DNA from: an uncultured Flavobacteriaceae bacterium
Lineage (GTDB): Bacteria > Bacteroidota > Bacteroidia > Flavobacteriales > Flavobacteriaceae
Assembly (NCBI GenBank): GCA_905479475.1
Contig: CAJQMT010000029.1
Location: 1 to 47,613 of the forward strand
DNA length: 47,613 nt
Direction: 5' to 3'
The notes under the pieces were generated by a model. It saw only the letters and a program-made list of their open reading frames with translations. It was not told the origin of the DNA and did not search any database. This document shows, piece after piece, positions 8,262-16,894 of this stretch (position 1 is its first letter; every line of letters begins with the position of its first letter). Made by a program: the position numbers and the translations under genes.

Positions 8262-9380
8262 TTAGCTATTTAGCATAACGGGCATCACAAGCATGGTTAT
8301 TTGTTCTCCTTGCTCTGTTCCATCTACTGGAGTTAAGATTCCAGCTCTGTTTGGTAAAGACATTTCGATCAATACGTCTTCAGAGGTCAGGTTGCTCAGC
8401 ATTTCTGTTAAAAAGCGCGAATTGAATCCAATTTGCATATCGTCTCCTTGGTAGTCGCAGTTCAAACGCTCGTCAGCTTTGTTTGAGTAATCGATATCTT
8501 CTGCAGAAATGTTCAACTCAGTTCCTGCCATTTTCAATCGAATTTGATGTGTTGTTTTGCTAGAGAAAATGGACACACGTTTCGTTGAGTTTAGAAAGGA
8601 AGCTCGATTTACCGTCAATTTATTAGGGTTTTCTTTCGGGATTACCGCGTCGTAATTCGGGTATTTTCCATCAATCAAACGACAAATAAGGATGACATTG
8701 TCAAATACAAATTTTGCATTGGTATTGTTGTATTCAATGGTCACATCGGTGTCACTAGATCCTAAAATTCCTTTGAGTAAATTCAAAGGTTTTTTAGGCA
8801 TGATAAATTCGGCAGTTTCATTGGCATGAACATCTGTTCTCGTATATTTTACTAGTTTATGAGCGTCGGTAGCTACAAAGGTCAAATTATCAGAGCTGAA
8901 TTGAAAAAACACACCGCTCATCACTGGACGTAAATCGTCGTTGCCAGTAGCAAAAATAGTTTTGGAAATAGCAGATTCAAGCACTGTTGCTGGAATAACG
9001 GTAGCACTCGGTGCATCTAGCGTAATACTCTTGGGAAATTCTTCTCCATCAAAATAAGCCATGTCGTACTTCCCTTGCTCTGAACTTATTTCTATGGTGT
9101 TGTTGTCTTCTGTTTTGAATGTCAAAGGTTGGTTTGGAAACGTTTTCAAAGTATCTAACAGTAAACGTGCAGAAATAGCTGCACTCCCACTAGATTCCGA
9201 TTCTACATCAATAGTACTTGTGATGGTTGTTTCTAAATCAGAGGCCGAAATTTTAAGTTCACTTTTGTTTAATTCAAACAAAAAATTATCTAAAATAGGC
9301 AAAGTGTTGTTGTTGTTTATGACTCCGCCTAAAGTCTGAAGTTGTCTTAACAATTGAGAGCTTGATACAATAAATTTCAT
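8262..9380 (-). CDS. dnaN: DNA polymerase III beta subunit (sliding clamp)
   Basis: This 372-residue protein is the ring-shaped clamp that tethers DNA polymerase III to the template. It begins with the typical M-K-F-I-V-S-S-S-Q-L-L and ends with the C-terminal P-V-M family tail just before M-L-N-S. Three clamp domains of about 120 residues are expected; the middle one carries R-P-V-M-S-G-V-F-F and A-T-D-A-H-K-L, and the third K-Y-P-N-Y. It is a single-gene unit with a well-formed promoter and a hairpin terminator. It is not next to dnaA or recF, as is usual in Bacteroidetes. Confidence 0.96.
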   Translation of the reverse strand: MKFIVSSSQLLRQLQTLGGVINNNNTLPILDNFLFELNKSELKISASDLETTITSTIDVESESSGSAAISARLLLDTLKTFPNQPLTFKTEDNNTIEISSEQGKYDMAYFDGEEFPKSITLDAPSATVIPATVLESAISKTIFATGNDDLRPVMSGVFFQFSSDNLTFVATDAHKLVKYTRTDVHANETAEFIMPKKPLNLLKGILGSSDTDVTIEYNNTNAKFVFDNVILICRLIDGKYPNYDAVIPKENPNKLTVNRASFLNSTKRVSIFSSKTTHQIRLKMAGTELNISAEDIDYSNKADERLNCDYQGDDMQIGFNSRFLTEMLSNLTSEDVLIEMSLPNRAGILTPVDGTEQGEQITMLVMPVMLNS

Positions 9381-9469
9381 TCTATTTTTTTATTTTTAAA
9401 TGGATTGATTCCTATGATTGATGTCATTTTTCCGCATGTAAAATACCTATATATAAAGACTCAATAAAA

Positions 9470-9500
9470 CAAATATAGAGCAAATCCTCTTGCATACAAA
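9470..9500 (-). promoter_or_regulatory. dnaN promoter, full consensus
   Basis: On the minus strand, TTTG (9500 to 9497), a 19-base spacer, and TATATTTG (9477 to 9470) match TTTG-N19-TAnnTTTG exactly. The start codon is 89 bases downstream, giving a leader of about 80 bases. Confidence 0.75.
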
Positions 9501-9549
9501 GAAATGTTTTGAACAATGCGAGGGCAATTGTTGAAAACATTTATAAAGT

Positions 9550-10878
9550 CTATAGAAGGTCATTTGCAAGGTTTGCCAATGCCGATCGCTCTCCTTTTTC
9601 AAGTTTGATATGTGCGAATAAATTTTGTCCTTTCAGCTTGTCAATTAAGTAAGACAAACCATTGCTTTGTTCATCCATATAAGGCGTGTCAATTTGGTGG
9701 ATGTCTCCCGTAAATATTATTTTTGTTCCTTCTCCGGCTCGAGTGATGACTGTTTTTATTTCGTGCGGGGTTAAATTCTGAGCCTCGTCAATAATAAAAA
9801 TGGTGTTGCTCAAACTGCGGCCTCTGATAAACGCGAGGGCTGTTAACGATAGAAAACCACTTTCTTCCATGTCGTCCAAAGCTTTTTTCTTTCTTTCGTT
9901 TTCCCGGAATTGTGATTTTATAAATTTTAAATTATCCCATAACGGTTGCATGTAAGGGGAAATTTTGTCCTCTGCTCCTCCTGGCAAAAAACCAATATCT
10001 CGATTGCTTAAGGGAATGATTGGTCGAGCCAATATAATTTGATTGTAAAGGCGTTTCTGTTCCAAGGCTGCTGCAAGTGCCAACAATGTTTTTCCCGTTC
10101 CTGCGACACCTTGCAAAGCAACGAGTTTTATGTTTGGATTGAGCAAAGCATTCAATGCAAATGTTTGTTCTGAGTTCTTTGGCTTGATGCCATAAGCATA
10201 ACTCTTTTCTACGAGTTCAATTTTTTTATTTTCCCCATTGTATCTTGCCAACACAGAGTTGGAGTTTTTATTTAAGATATAGTATTCGTTGTTTATTTTT
10301 TTTTCTTTTAAAAGCCCGTCTTCATCAATGACTTGGTTTTTGTAAAGTTTTTGAATGACCTCCGAGTCAATGCCATCCAAATGTAAAATGCTTTCAGAAA
10401 TGTTTTGGATGTTTTGTACCTTTCCTGTCAAATAGTCTTCAGCGTCCAAGCCAATGGCTTTCGATTTGATCCTTAGGTTGATGTCTTTGGTGACTAAGAT
10501 GGTTTTTGTTTTTGGACTTCTTTGTTGAGTAGCCAGTGCAACATTTATAATTTTGTGGTCGTTCTTGTTTTTGCCATAGACTATTTCTGCATCTAATTTC
10601 AAAGTCTCTGTAAGCATCACAATTTTCAGTCTCCCTCTATTTTTACCCAATGAGATCCATTTATTCAAAGCGCCTTGGTCAGACATTTTGTCTAAGAATC
10701 GAATGATAGCACGTGCTTCAAAATTTTTAGTTTCATTTCCGATTTTGAAATTGTCCAATTCTTCTAATACAGTGATGGGTATGACAATATCATTGTTTTC
10801 AAAACAATTGATGGCATTGTGGTCAAATAATAAAACTGAGGTGTCGAGTACAAATATTTTTTTAGTTTTTTTGGTCAT
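9550..10878 (-). CDS. PIN-PhoH fusion: PIN-domain nuclease with PhoH-type ATPase
   Basis: The protein has 442 residues. An N-terminal PIN domain (about 5-150) contains the acidic motif V-L-D-T-S-V-L-L-F-D and a downstream E-E-L-D. The C-terminal PhoH ATPase has Walker A G-V-A-G-T-G-K-T and Walker B-like I-F-I-I-D-E-A-Q-N-L-T, followed by F-T-G-D-I-H-Q-I-D. PIN-PhoH proteins of other bacteria have been shown to act as RNA helicase-nucleases, so a role in RNA processing or decay is likely; the exact target is unknown. It is encoded alone on the minus strand between dnaN and the permease gene. The name PhoH comes from the Pho-regulated E. coli ATPase and does not itself show phosphate control here. 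Confidence 0.9.
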   Translation of the reverse strand: MTKKTKKIFVLDTSVLLFDHNAINCFENNDIVIPITVLEELDNFKIGNETKNFEARAIIRFLDKMSDQGALNKWISLGKNRGRLKIVMLTETLKLDAEIVYGKNKNDHKIINVALATQQRSPKTKTILVTKDINLRIKSKAIGLDAEDYLTGKVQNIQNISESILHLDGIDSEVIQKLYKNQVIDEDGLLKEKKINNEYYILNKNSNSVLARYNGENKKIELVEKSYAYGIKPKNSEQTFALNALLNPNIKLVALQGVAGTGKTLLALAAALEQKRLYNQIILARPIIPLSNRDIGFLPGGAEDKISPYMQPLWDNLKFIKSQFRENERKKKALDDMEESGFLSLTALAFIRGRSLSNTIFIIDEAQNLTPHEIKTVITRAGEGTKIIFTGDIHQIDTPYMDEQSNGLSYLIDKLKGQNLFAHIKLEKGERSALANLANDLL

Positions 10879-11093
10879 GGTGTTCTGAAAAGTTGAAGAA
10901 TATGATACTCAAGAAACACAAATTACAATCGATTTTTGAATCCGTGATTACTTGCTTTGTCATTAAATATAGGAATGTTTCTTTTAAAAAAAAGAGACAG
11001 AAAAATAAGTTGTGAGCATGGCTTGTTAATAACTCCCAATATGGATGAAAGTGGTTTTTTTAGTTCTCTAGTATATAGTGTTTTATGGAAAAA

Positions 11094-12173
11094 CTATGAT
11101 TTTTTTTTGACATCTAAACTGTCTCTAAGAGAATTTCCTGTGAGCATAAATGCCATGACAAGAGATAAAATGGCAATTCCAGGAATGATAGCGAGGTAAG
11201 GCTTGCCTAAAATAACATAGCTAAAATGATCTTTGATAATTCCTCCCCAAGAAGGTATTGGAGGTTGTGCTCCAATTCCCAAAAAACTAAGGCCGCTTTC
11301 AATTAAAATAGAGGCAGCAAAATTGGCTGCAGAGATCACGATAATAGGGGCCATGATGTTGGGTAAAATATGGCGAAAGATGATTCGTGAGTTTGAGAAT
11401 CCCAAAACTTTGGCAGCTTCAATGTATTCTGTTTTTTTGACACTTAGGATTTGTCCTCGCACCACTCTTGCTACTTCTACCCACATGGTCAAGCCGACAG
11501 CAATGAATACTTGCCAAACTCCTTTGCCCAAGGTCAATGTGATGGCAATCACTAAGAGCAAGGTAGGAATAGACCAAGTGATGTTGATTACCCACGATAC
11601 GATAGCATCTGTTTTTCCTCCAAAGTAACCTGCCAAGGATCCCATAAAAATGCCCAAAATAAGAGAGATGAAAACAGCGATAAATCCAATAAAAAAAGAG
11701 ATGCGCGTTCCAATTAAAATTCTGCTCAATAAATCTCTTCCATAGCGATCTGTACCGAAGAAATAGGTTTTTTCTTTTACAAAGTCTTCTGTGTCGCTAT
11801 TGAAAGTGTCCAGAGGAATTTTTTTGATAGTTATTTGGTCAAATAAGGTGACATTTAAATAGGTCGAATCGATTTTAAAATCATGTATCAACAGTTCGGT
11901 AGGAGGGTGTTCTTCGCCAAATAAAAAACGTTCGAAAAAAGTACTTTTTTTAGGGTTTGGGATTTCTAGTAGTGTAGTGGAAAAACCAGGCGGCTTGGAA
12001 TGGATTTCAAGATGCATTTGATTCGCATTACATGAATCATCGGGAGCTATCAAGTAACAAAAGATGGCAACGAAGCCGCAAATCAAAATATATCCAAATG
12101 AACACATACCTATTTTGTTTTTTAGGTATTTCTGGAACGCTATCGCAGCAAGTGAATTTGTGTTTCTTTTCAT
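11094..12173 (-). CDS. ABC transporter permease, OppC/DppC type
   Basis: From the ATG at 12173 the product has 359 residues. The TTG at 12194 lies inside the upstream gene and is not needed. One membrane helix near the N-terminus is followed by a periplasmic stretch of about 110 residues and then the binding-protein-dependent permease domain. The cytoplasmic EAA loop is E-A-A-K-V-L-G-F-S-N-S-R-I-I-F-R-H-I-L-P-N. The family forms half of a peptide or nickel importer channel. No OppB, OppA or ATPase genes are near, so its partners must be elsewhere. It starts 7 bases after the ctp stop and is co-transcribed with that protease. Confidence 0.88.
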   Translation of the reverse strand: MKRNTNSLAAIAFQKYLKNKIGMCSFGYILICGFVAIFCYLIAPDDSCNANQMHLEIHSKPPGFSTTLLEIPNPKKSTFFERFLFGEEHPPTELLIHDFKIDSTYLNVTLFDQITIKKIPLDTFNSDTEDFVKEKTYFFGTDRYGRDLLSRILIGTRISFFIGFIAVFISLILGIFMGSLAGYFGGKTDAIVSWVINITWSIPTLLLVIAITLTLGKGVWQVFIAVGLTMWVEVARVVRGQILSVKKTEYIEAAKVLGFSNSRIIFRHILPNIMAPIIVISAANFAASILIESGLSFLGIGAQPPIPSWGGIIKDHFSYVILGKPYLAIIPGIAILSLVMAFMLTGNSLRDSLDVKKKS

Positions 12174-12180
12174 GAAACTA

Positions 12181-14292
12181 TTATTTCTTTGCAAGAAGAA
12201 CGTTTTGTGAAACTTTCAATTCACTTAGTACTTGAATGGATTCGTCGATATAGATGTCTTTCGACAATGCTTCATGCCAAGCGTTTCGTTTGCTTGCTAA
12301 AACAGTGTCTTTTTTCATTAAAACAATTTCACGCAGTGGAGAGTTGAATTCTAAATTTGAGCTGTGTTTGAATACATCTTTGAATTCTTCGATACGTTTT
12401 TCGTGTTTTTCCTGTTCGTTCATATAGTCATCGTAATTCAAAGAAAAAGAACTCTTATCTCGACTTTCTTTTAGCCATTTGGCGTATTTATCGATGAGAA
12501 GGAATTCTTGATTTTGGGCAATTCGATTTTTACTACTCTCGATAACTTCGTCAAAATTTTTGTAGAAATTGACAGATGCATAGTTTGCTTTTGGAATTTT
12601 ATCCCATTTCAAAGGGTTTTGTTGATCTCTTTCTCCAATTTCAACATAGCTGTATTTGCTGGGGATGGCAATGTCAGAGCGCACGCCTTCGAGTTGTGTA
12701 GATCCTCCATTGATTCTGTAAAATTTCTGGATGGTCAATTTTACTGCTCCTAAGTCTTCAGGATAGTTGTATGATTTGTTGAGTGGGATTACGTTTTGAA
12801 CCGTTCCCTTTCCATAGGTTTGTTTGCTTCCTATAACCACAGCTCTTTTGTAATCTTGCATAGCTGCAGCTAAAATTTCTGAAGCAGATGCTGAAAGTTC
12901 ATTGACTAAAATAACCAAAGGGCCGTTCCATTGCACTGTTGGATCGTAATCGTTTTTTACTACGGGTTCGTTGTCACGATATTTTACTTGTACGATAGGG
13001 CCCTTTTCAATAAAAAGACCACCAATTTCGATGGCTGTTTTCAAGGAGCCACCACCATTGTCTCTTAAGTCGATAAGCAGTCCTTCGATGTTTTCTTTTT
13101 TAAGATCTTCAATCTCACGTGCCATATCAGATCCTGAATCTCTTCCGTTCAAATCATTAAAGTCGATGTAAAACTTTGGAAGATTGATGACACCATATTT
13201 TTTGCCATTTTTATGCACAATACTCGATTTGACAAAGGTTTCTTCTAATTCAACGACATCGCGAATAATTGGTATTTTTTGAATAGAATTGTCTACTTTT
13301 TTAACTGTAAGAAGGACTTGGGTTCCTTTTTTTCCTTTGATCAATTTGATAGCGTCGTCTAAGCGCATCCCTACAATGTCAACACTTTCCTCGTTGGTTT
13401 GAGCTACTTTTAAAATAATATCTCCTACTTCAAGATCACCTTGTTTCCATGCAGGCCCTCCTGAAATCAATTCTACTATTTTTGTAAAATCATTTTTTTG
13501 CTGCAAGCGTGCGCCGATTCCTTCAATTTTCCCTGACATATTGATGTCAAACAGTTCCTTGATTTTAGGCGCAAAATAGGTGGTATGTGGATCAAACTCT
13601 TCAGCAATACTATTCACGAAGGTGGCAAACCAGTCTGTATGGTCTAGTTTTTTGATTCTTTTGTAAAAATTATTGAGGCTTTCCAGAGATTTTTCGCGTG
13701 CTTCAGCTTCTATCACATCAAAGGATTTTGTCACGTAAGTGCTGTCTTCCGCTGCTTTGTCTTTTTCTAATTCCAATAAGGTTTCTATTTTGCCTAGCGT
13801 ATTGAATTTTGTTTGTTTTCTCCAATATTCGATAAGCTCTTTTTTGTTTTTTGCAAACTCCAACAGTTCATAATCTGTCTGAATAATCTCTTTTTTCTCG
13901 AAATTAAATTTGTGGGACAGGATTTCTTTGTAATACATCTCAGATTCTTTCAAGCGAATTTGAAATCGTTCCATAACCAAATGGTAAAATGAGAGGTCCT
14001 CTCTTTTCAATTGATCGTCAATAAGAGTTTCATACCTAAAGAAATCAGTAATATCCTCTTTGGTAAAATATTTTTTTACGGGGTCGATTTCATCGATAAA
14101 ATCTTTGCAGACAGCTTTTGAAAACGCATCGTCAAAATCTTTGGGCTCGTAATGCCAGTTTTTTAAAATATAGCGCAAAACACCGATCAGTACTTTGTCT
14201 TTTTGAGGGGTTGAATAAAACGTAAACCCTAATAAGAAAAAGGATAGGACGAAAATTGGAATTGAAATTTTTACGCTTTTTGAAATTTTCAT
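12181..14292 (-). CDS. Carboxy-terminal processing (tail-specific) protease, S41 family
   Basis: This 703-residue protein resembles E. coli Prc. An N-terminal hydrophobic segment (about residues 8-27) would send it to the periplasm, perhaps as a membrane anchor. A long helical N-terminal domain is followed by a PDZ domain at about 245-335, containing G-I-G-A-R-L-Q and G-D-I-I-L-K-V. The S41 protease domain has L-I-D-L-R-D-N-G-G-G, the catalytic Ser in N-E-L-S-A-S-A-S-E at about 467, and the catalytic Lys in K-Q-T-Y-G-K-G-T at about 490. Such proteases trim or destroy periplasmic proteins from their C-termini. The oppC-like gene follows in the same operon. Confidence 0.93.
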   Translation of the reverse strand: MKISKSVKISIPIFVLSFFLLGFTFYSTPQKDKVLIGVLRYILKNWHYEPKDFDDAFSKAVCKDFIDEIDPVKKYFTKEDITDFFRYETLIDDQLKREDLSFYHLVMERFQIRLKESEMYYKEILSHKFNFEKKEIIQTDYELLEFAKNKKELIEYWRKQTKFNTLGKIETLLELEKDKAAEDSTYVTKSFDVIEAEAREKSLESLNNFYKRIKKLDHTDWFATFVNSIAEEFDPHTTYFAPKIKELFDINMSGKIEGIGARLQQKNDFTKIVELISGGPAWKQGDLEVGDIILKVAQTNEESVDIVGMRLDDAIKLIKGKKGTQVLLTVKKVDNSIQKIPIIRDVVELEETFVKSSIVHKNGKKYGVINLPKFYIDFNDLNGRDSGSDMAREIEDLKKENIEGLLIDLRDNGGGSLKTAIEIGGLFIEKGPIVQVKYRDNEPVVKNDYDPTVQWNGPLVILVNELSASASEILAAAMQDYKRAVVIGSKQTYGKGTVQNVIPLNKSYNYPEDLGAVKLTIQKFYRINGGSTQLEGVRSDIAIPSKYSYVEIGERDQQNPLKWDKIPKANYASVNFYKNFDEVIESSKNRIAQNQEFLLIDKYAKWLKESRDKSSFSLNYDDYMNEQEKHEKRIEEFKDVFKHSSNLEFNSPLREIVLMKKDTVLASKRNAWHEALSKDIYIDESIQVLSELKVSQNVLLAKK

Positions 14293-14356
14293 ATACGCGG
14301 TGTTTTTTTGTCTTTTTAAACAGTTTCTAAGATACTGCCATTTTTTTTAATTCAGA

Positions 14357-14380
14357 TTCTTAAAAGGAAACTTTTAAGAA
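14357..14380. repeat. Perfect hairpin with GAAA tetraloop between ctp and surE
   Basis: TTCTTAAAAG (14357-14366) and CTTTTAAGAA (14371-14380) are exact inverted copies separated by GAAA. There is no T-run after it on the plus strand, so it is not a standard terminator there. On the minus strand it lies in the ctp upstream region, 65-88 bases before the start codon, and precedes an A/T-rich tract. Its role is unknown; an operator or an mRNA leader hairpin are both possible. Confidence 0.6.
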
Positions 14381-14541
14381 AAGTGAAAAACTATTTTGCT
14401 TTGCAAGAATACGAAACCTCCCCGTTTTTTTCTCCTTATAGAATGTTAAATATGTTTGTTGCTGCTTATTCTTACCAAAGTAAGGAAGTTTGTTTTTTTA
14501 CAGGAATAAATTTTCTAATATGGAATGCCGGTTAAAATCAG

Positions 14542-14549
14542 TAAATTTG
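14542..14549 (+). promoter_or_regulatory. -7 box of the surE-lpxB operon
   Basis: TAAATTTG matches TAnnTTTG and lies 30 bases before the surE ATG. At a 19-base spacing upstream there is ATGG, a poor match to TTTG. Confidence 0.45.
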
Positions 14550-14579
14550 CTTAAAATTTAGAAGTGATAATAAAAAAAA

Positions 14580-15359
14580 ATGAGAGAGAAAAAAAGCAAA
14601 CCCTTGATTTTGATAACCAATGACGACGGTATTTCCGCACCGGGAATTCGAAAGCTCATAAGAATCATGAAAGATTTAGGTGATGTTGTGGTGGTTGCTC
14701 CGGATAGCCCTCAAAGCGGTAAGGGACATGCCATTACCATTGACGCAACGCTGTATGTCCGAAAAATACAAGGTATGGGAGATGGTGTATCTGAATATGA
14801 GTGTTCAGGAACACCAGCGGATTGTGTAAAGTTAGGGATCAAAGAGGTCCTGAAACGCAAGCCTGATTTGTGTGTTTCGGGAATCAATCATGGGTCCAAT
14901 GCTTCCATCAATGTGATTTACTCAGGAACGATGAGCGCTGCAATTGAAGCAGGAATTGAAGGTGTGCCTTCTATTGGTTTTTCCTTATTGGATTACGATT
15001 GGGAGGCCAATTTTGAAGGTTTAGAGTCATATGTAAAAAAAATTGCACGAAACGTATTGGATAATGGATTGCCAGATGGTATTGTTTTGAATGTTAATTT
15101 CCCGAAAATTACGGATATACCTTACAACGGGATGAAAATAGTACGTCAAGCACGTGCCAATTGGAATGAGAAATTTGACAAGCGTACAAACCCAATGGGA
15201 AAAGAGTACTATTGGTTAACGGGAGAATTTGAAAATTTAGATGGGGGTGAAGATACAGACGAATTTGTTTTGGCAGAAAACTACGTTTCTGTGGTTCCCG
15301 TGCAGTTTGACTTGACGGCGCATCATTTTTTGCAAACCTTGAAATCGTGGGAGTTGTAA
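14580..15359 (+). CDS. surE: 5'/3'-nucleotidase SurE
   Basis: SurE is a metal-dependent phosphatase that removes phosphate from nucleoside monophosphates in the cytoplasm. The 259-residue product shows the N-terminal metal motif I-T-N-D-D-G (D15, D16), A-P-D-S-P-Q-S-G-K-G and the conserved V-S-G-I-N-H-G-S-N. Length is typical. It is the first gene of a tight operon: a small membrane protein starts 1 base after its stop and lpxB follows. A link to lipid A synthesis is suggested only by this gene order. Confidence 0.95.
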   Translation: MREKKSKPLILITNDDGISAPGIRKLIRIMKDLGDVVVVAPDSPQSGKGHAITIDATLYVRKIQGMGDGVSEYECSGTPADCVKLGIKEVLKRKPDLCVSGINHGSNASINVIYSGTMSAAIEAGIEGVPSIGFSLLDYDWEANFEGLESYVKKIARNVLDNGLPDGIVLNVNFPKITDIPYNGMKIVRQARANWNEKFDKRTNPMGKEYYWLTGEFENLDGGEDTDEFVLAENYVSVVPVQFDLTAHHFLQTLKSWEL

Positions 15360-15360
15360 G

Positions 15361-15648
15361 ATGAAACTGAAACAAAAAGAAATAGGAAAGGGCTTTTTAG
15401 CAGCTGTATTTGCAACGTTCGGCGGTGTTTTTTTATACTTGGAAATTGTTTCTTCTGTGCCTTTTGAAATTGCTTTAAAAAGAATACGGGAGGCTGGTTT
15501 GTATGGCCCAATCATCGCATTAGGAGCGGTTCCGAACTTGTTTGTTTTTTTTGTTTTTTTAAGAAAAAAGCAAGATTATAGAGCACAGGGAGTACTGTTG
15601 GCAACCATATTGACTGCTTTTATTACCTTACTTATTAAATGTATTTGA
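15361..15648 (+). CDS. Small conserved-looking membrane protein, function unknown
   Basis: I do not recognise a named family with certainty. The 95-residue product has three hydrophobic segments, at about 10-32, 46-66 and 76-94. Short charged stretches lie between them, with K-R-I-R-E in the first loop and R-K-K-Q-D-Y-R in the second. It starts 1 base after surE and ends 4 bases before lpxB, so it is a real, translated member of this operon. Its position before lpxB would fit a membrane accessory role, but nothing in the sequence shows this. Confidence 0.8.
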   Translation: MKLKQKEIGKGFLAAVFATFGGVFLYLEIVSSVPFEIALKRIREAGLYGPIIALGAVPNLFVFFVFLRKKQDYRAQGVLLATILTAFITLLIKCI

Positions 15649-15652
15649 ATTT

Positions 15653-16780
15653 ATGAAATATTATATAATTGCAGGAGAGGCCTCGGGAGATTTACACGCT
15701 TCTAATTTGATGAAAGCCTTGCTAGAAAAAGATTCAGAGGCTAATTTTCGATTTTGGGGAGGTGATAGGATGCAGGGGGTCGGTGGAACTTTGGTAAAAC
15801 ATTACAAAGAGCTTTCCTTTATGGGGTTTGCGGAAATTTTCAAAAATTTGCCCACCATTCTTGGTAATTTGAAATTTTGCAAAAAAGATATCGCTAGTTT
15901 TGATCCTGATATGGTCATTTTTATTGACTATTCAGGGTTCAATTTAAGAATTGCAAAATGGGCGAAGAAACAAGGGTTTTATACCAATTATTACATTTCT
16001 CCGCAGGTTTGGGCGAGTCGAGCAAAGCGAGTTCATGCGATCAAAAGAGATATTGATGCTGTTTTTGTCATTCTTCCTTTCGTCAAAGACTTTTATAAAA
16101 AATATGATTTTGAGGTTAGTTTTGTTGGACATCCTTTGATCGATGCGATTGCTCAGAAAAATAAAATAGACGAGGCAAGCTTTAGAAAACAATACAATTT
16201 GAACGACAAACCAATCATAGCCTTACTTCCAGGGAGTAGAAAGCAAGAAATTTCAGCAATGTTATCAGTGATGCTTTCTTTAGTCAATGATTTTAAATCT
16301 TATCAGTTTGTCATCGCTGGAGCGCCAAGTCAGGAGTATGATTTTTACCAATCTTTTGTAGATAATCAGAATGTAAAGTTTATAAATAACCAAACGTATG
16401 CATTGCTTTCAATTGCGACTGCAGCATTGGTTACCTCTGGAACTGCCACTTTGGAAACAGCTTTATTCAAAGTTCCACAAGTAGTTTGTTACAAAGCGAA
16501 TTCCATTTCATATGCGATTGCCAAGCGCATTATTACCTTGAAATTTATTTCTTTGGTCAACTTGATTATGGATCGTGAAGTGGTGACAGAACTCATCCAA
16601 AAAGAGTTTACAAAGGAAAATTTGAAATTGGAATTGACCAAGTTGTTGAGAAAGGATACTCGGCATGAAATGCTTGAAAATTACGAAGTTTTGGAAGAGA
16701 AACTAGGAGGTGCAGGTGCCTCGGAAAAAGCAGCTTATCTGCTCCTTCAAAAATACCACCAAAACAATCCGAAAAAATAG
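15653..16780 (+). CDS. lpxB: Lipid-A-disaccharide synthase
   Basis: LpxB joins UDP-2,3-diacylglucosamine and lipid X to form the lipid A disaccharide, at the inner face of the cytoplasmic membrane. The 375-residue product begins with the family motif Y-Y-I-I-A-G-E-A-S-G-D-L-H. Further signatures are F-I-D-Y-S-G-F-N-L-R, Y-Y-I-S-P-Q-V-W-A-S, the nucleotide-binding L-P-G-S-R-K-Q-E-I, and T-S-G-T-A-T-L-E in the C-terminal domain. This is a GT-B glycosyltransferase of family 19. It is the third gene of the surE operon. Confidence 0.95.
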   Translation: MKYYIIAGEASGDLHASNLMKALLEKDSEANFRFWGGDRMQGVGGTLVKHYKELSFMGFAEIFKNLPTILGNLKFCKKDIASFDPDMVIFIDYSGFNLRIAKWAKKQGFYTNYYISPQVWASRAKRVHAIKRDIDAVFVILPFVKDFYKKYDFEVSFVGHPLIDAIAQKNKIDEASFRKQYNLNDKPIIALLPGSRKQEISAMLSVMLSLVNDFKSYQFVIAGAPSQEYDFYQSFVDNQNVKFINNQTYALLSIATAALVTSGTATLETALFKVPQVVCYKANSISYAIAKRIITLKFISLVNLIMDREVVTELIQKEFTKENLKLELTKLLRKDTRHEMLENYEVLEEKLGGAGASEKAAYLLLQKYHQNNPKK

Positions 16781-16894
16781 TTGATGGTGCATGCAATACA
16801 CTAATTTTTCTTTCATTATGAGAACTGAAAATACCCTATATGCTTCATTGAGTCCGTTTTTTATCTAAACTATTTTTCATAGCTTTGGATTGCT

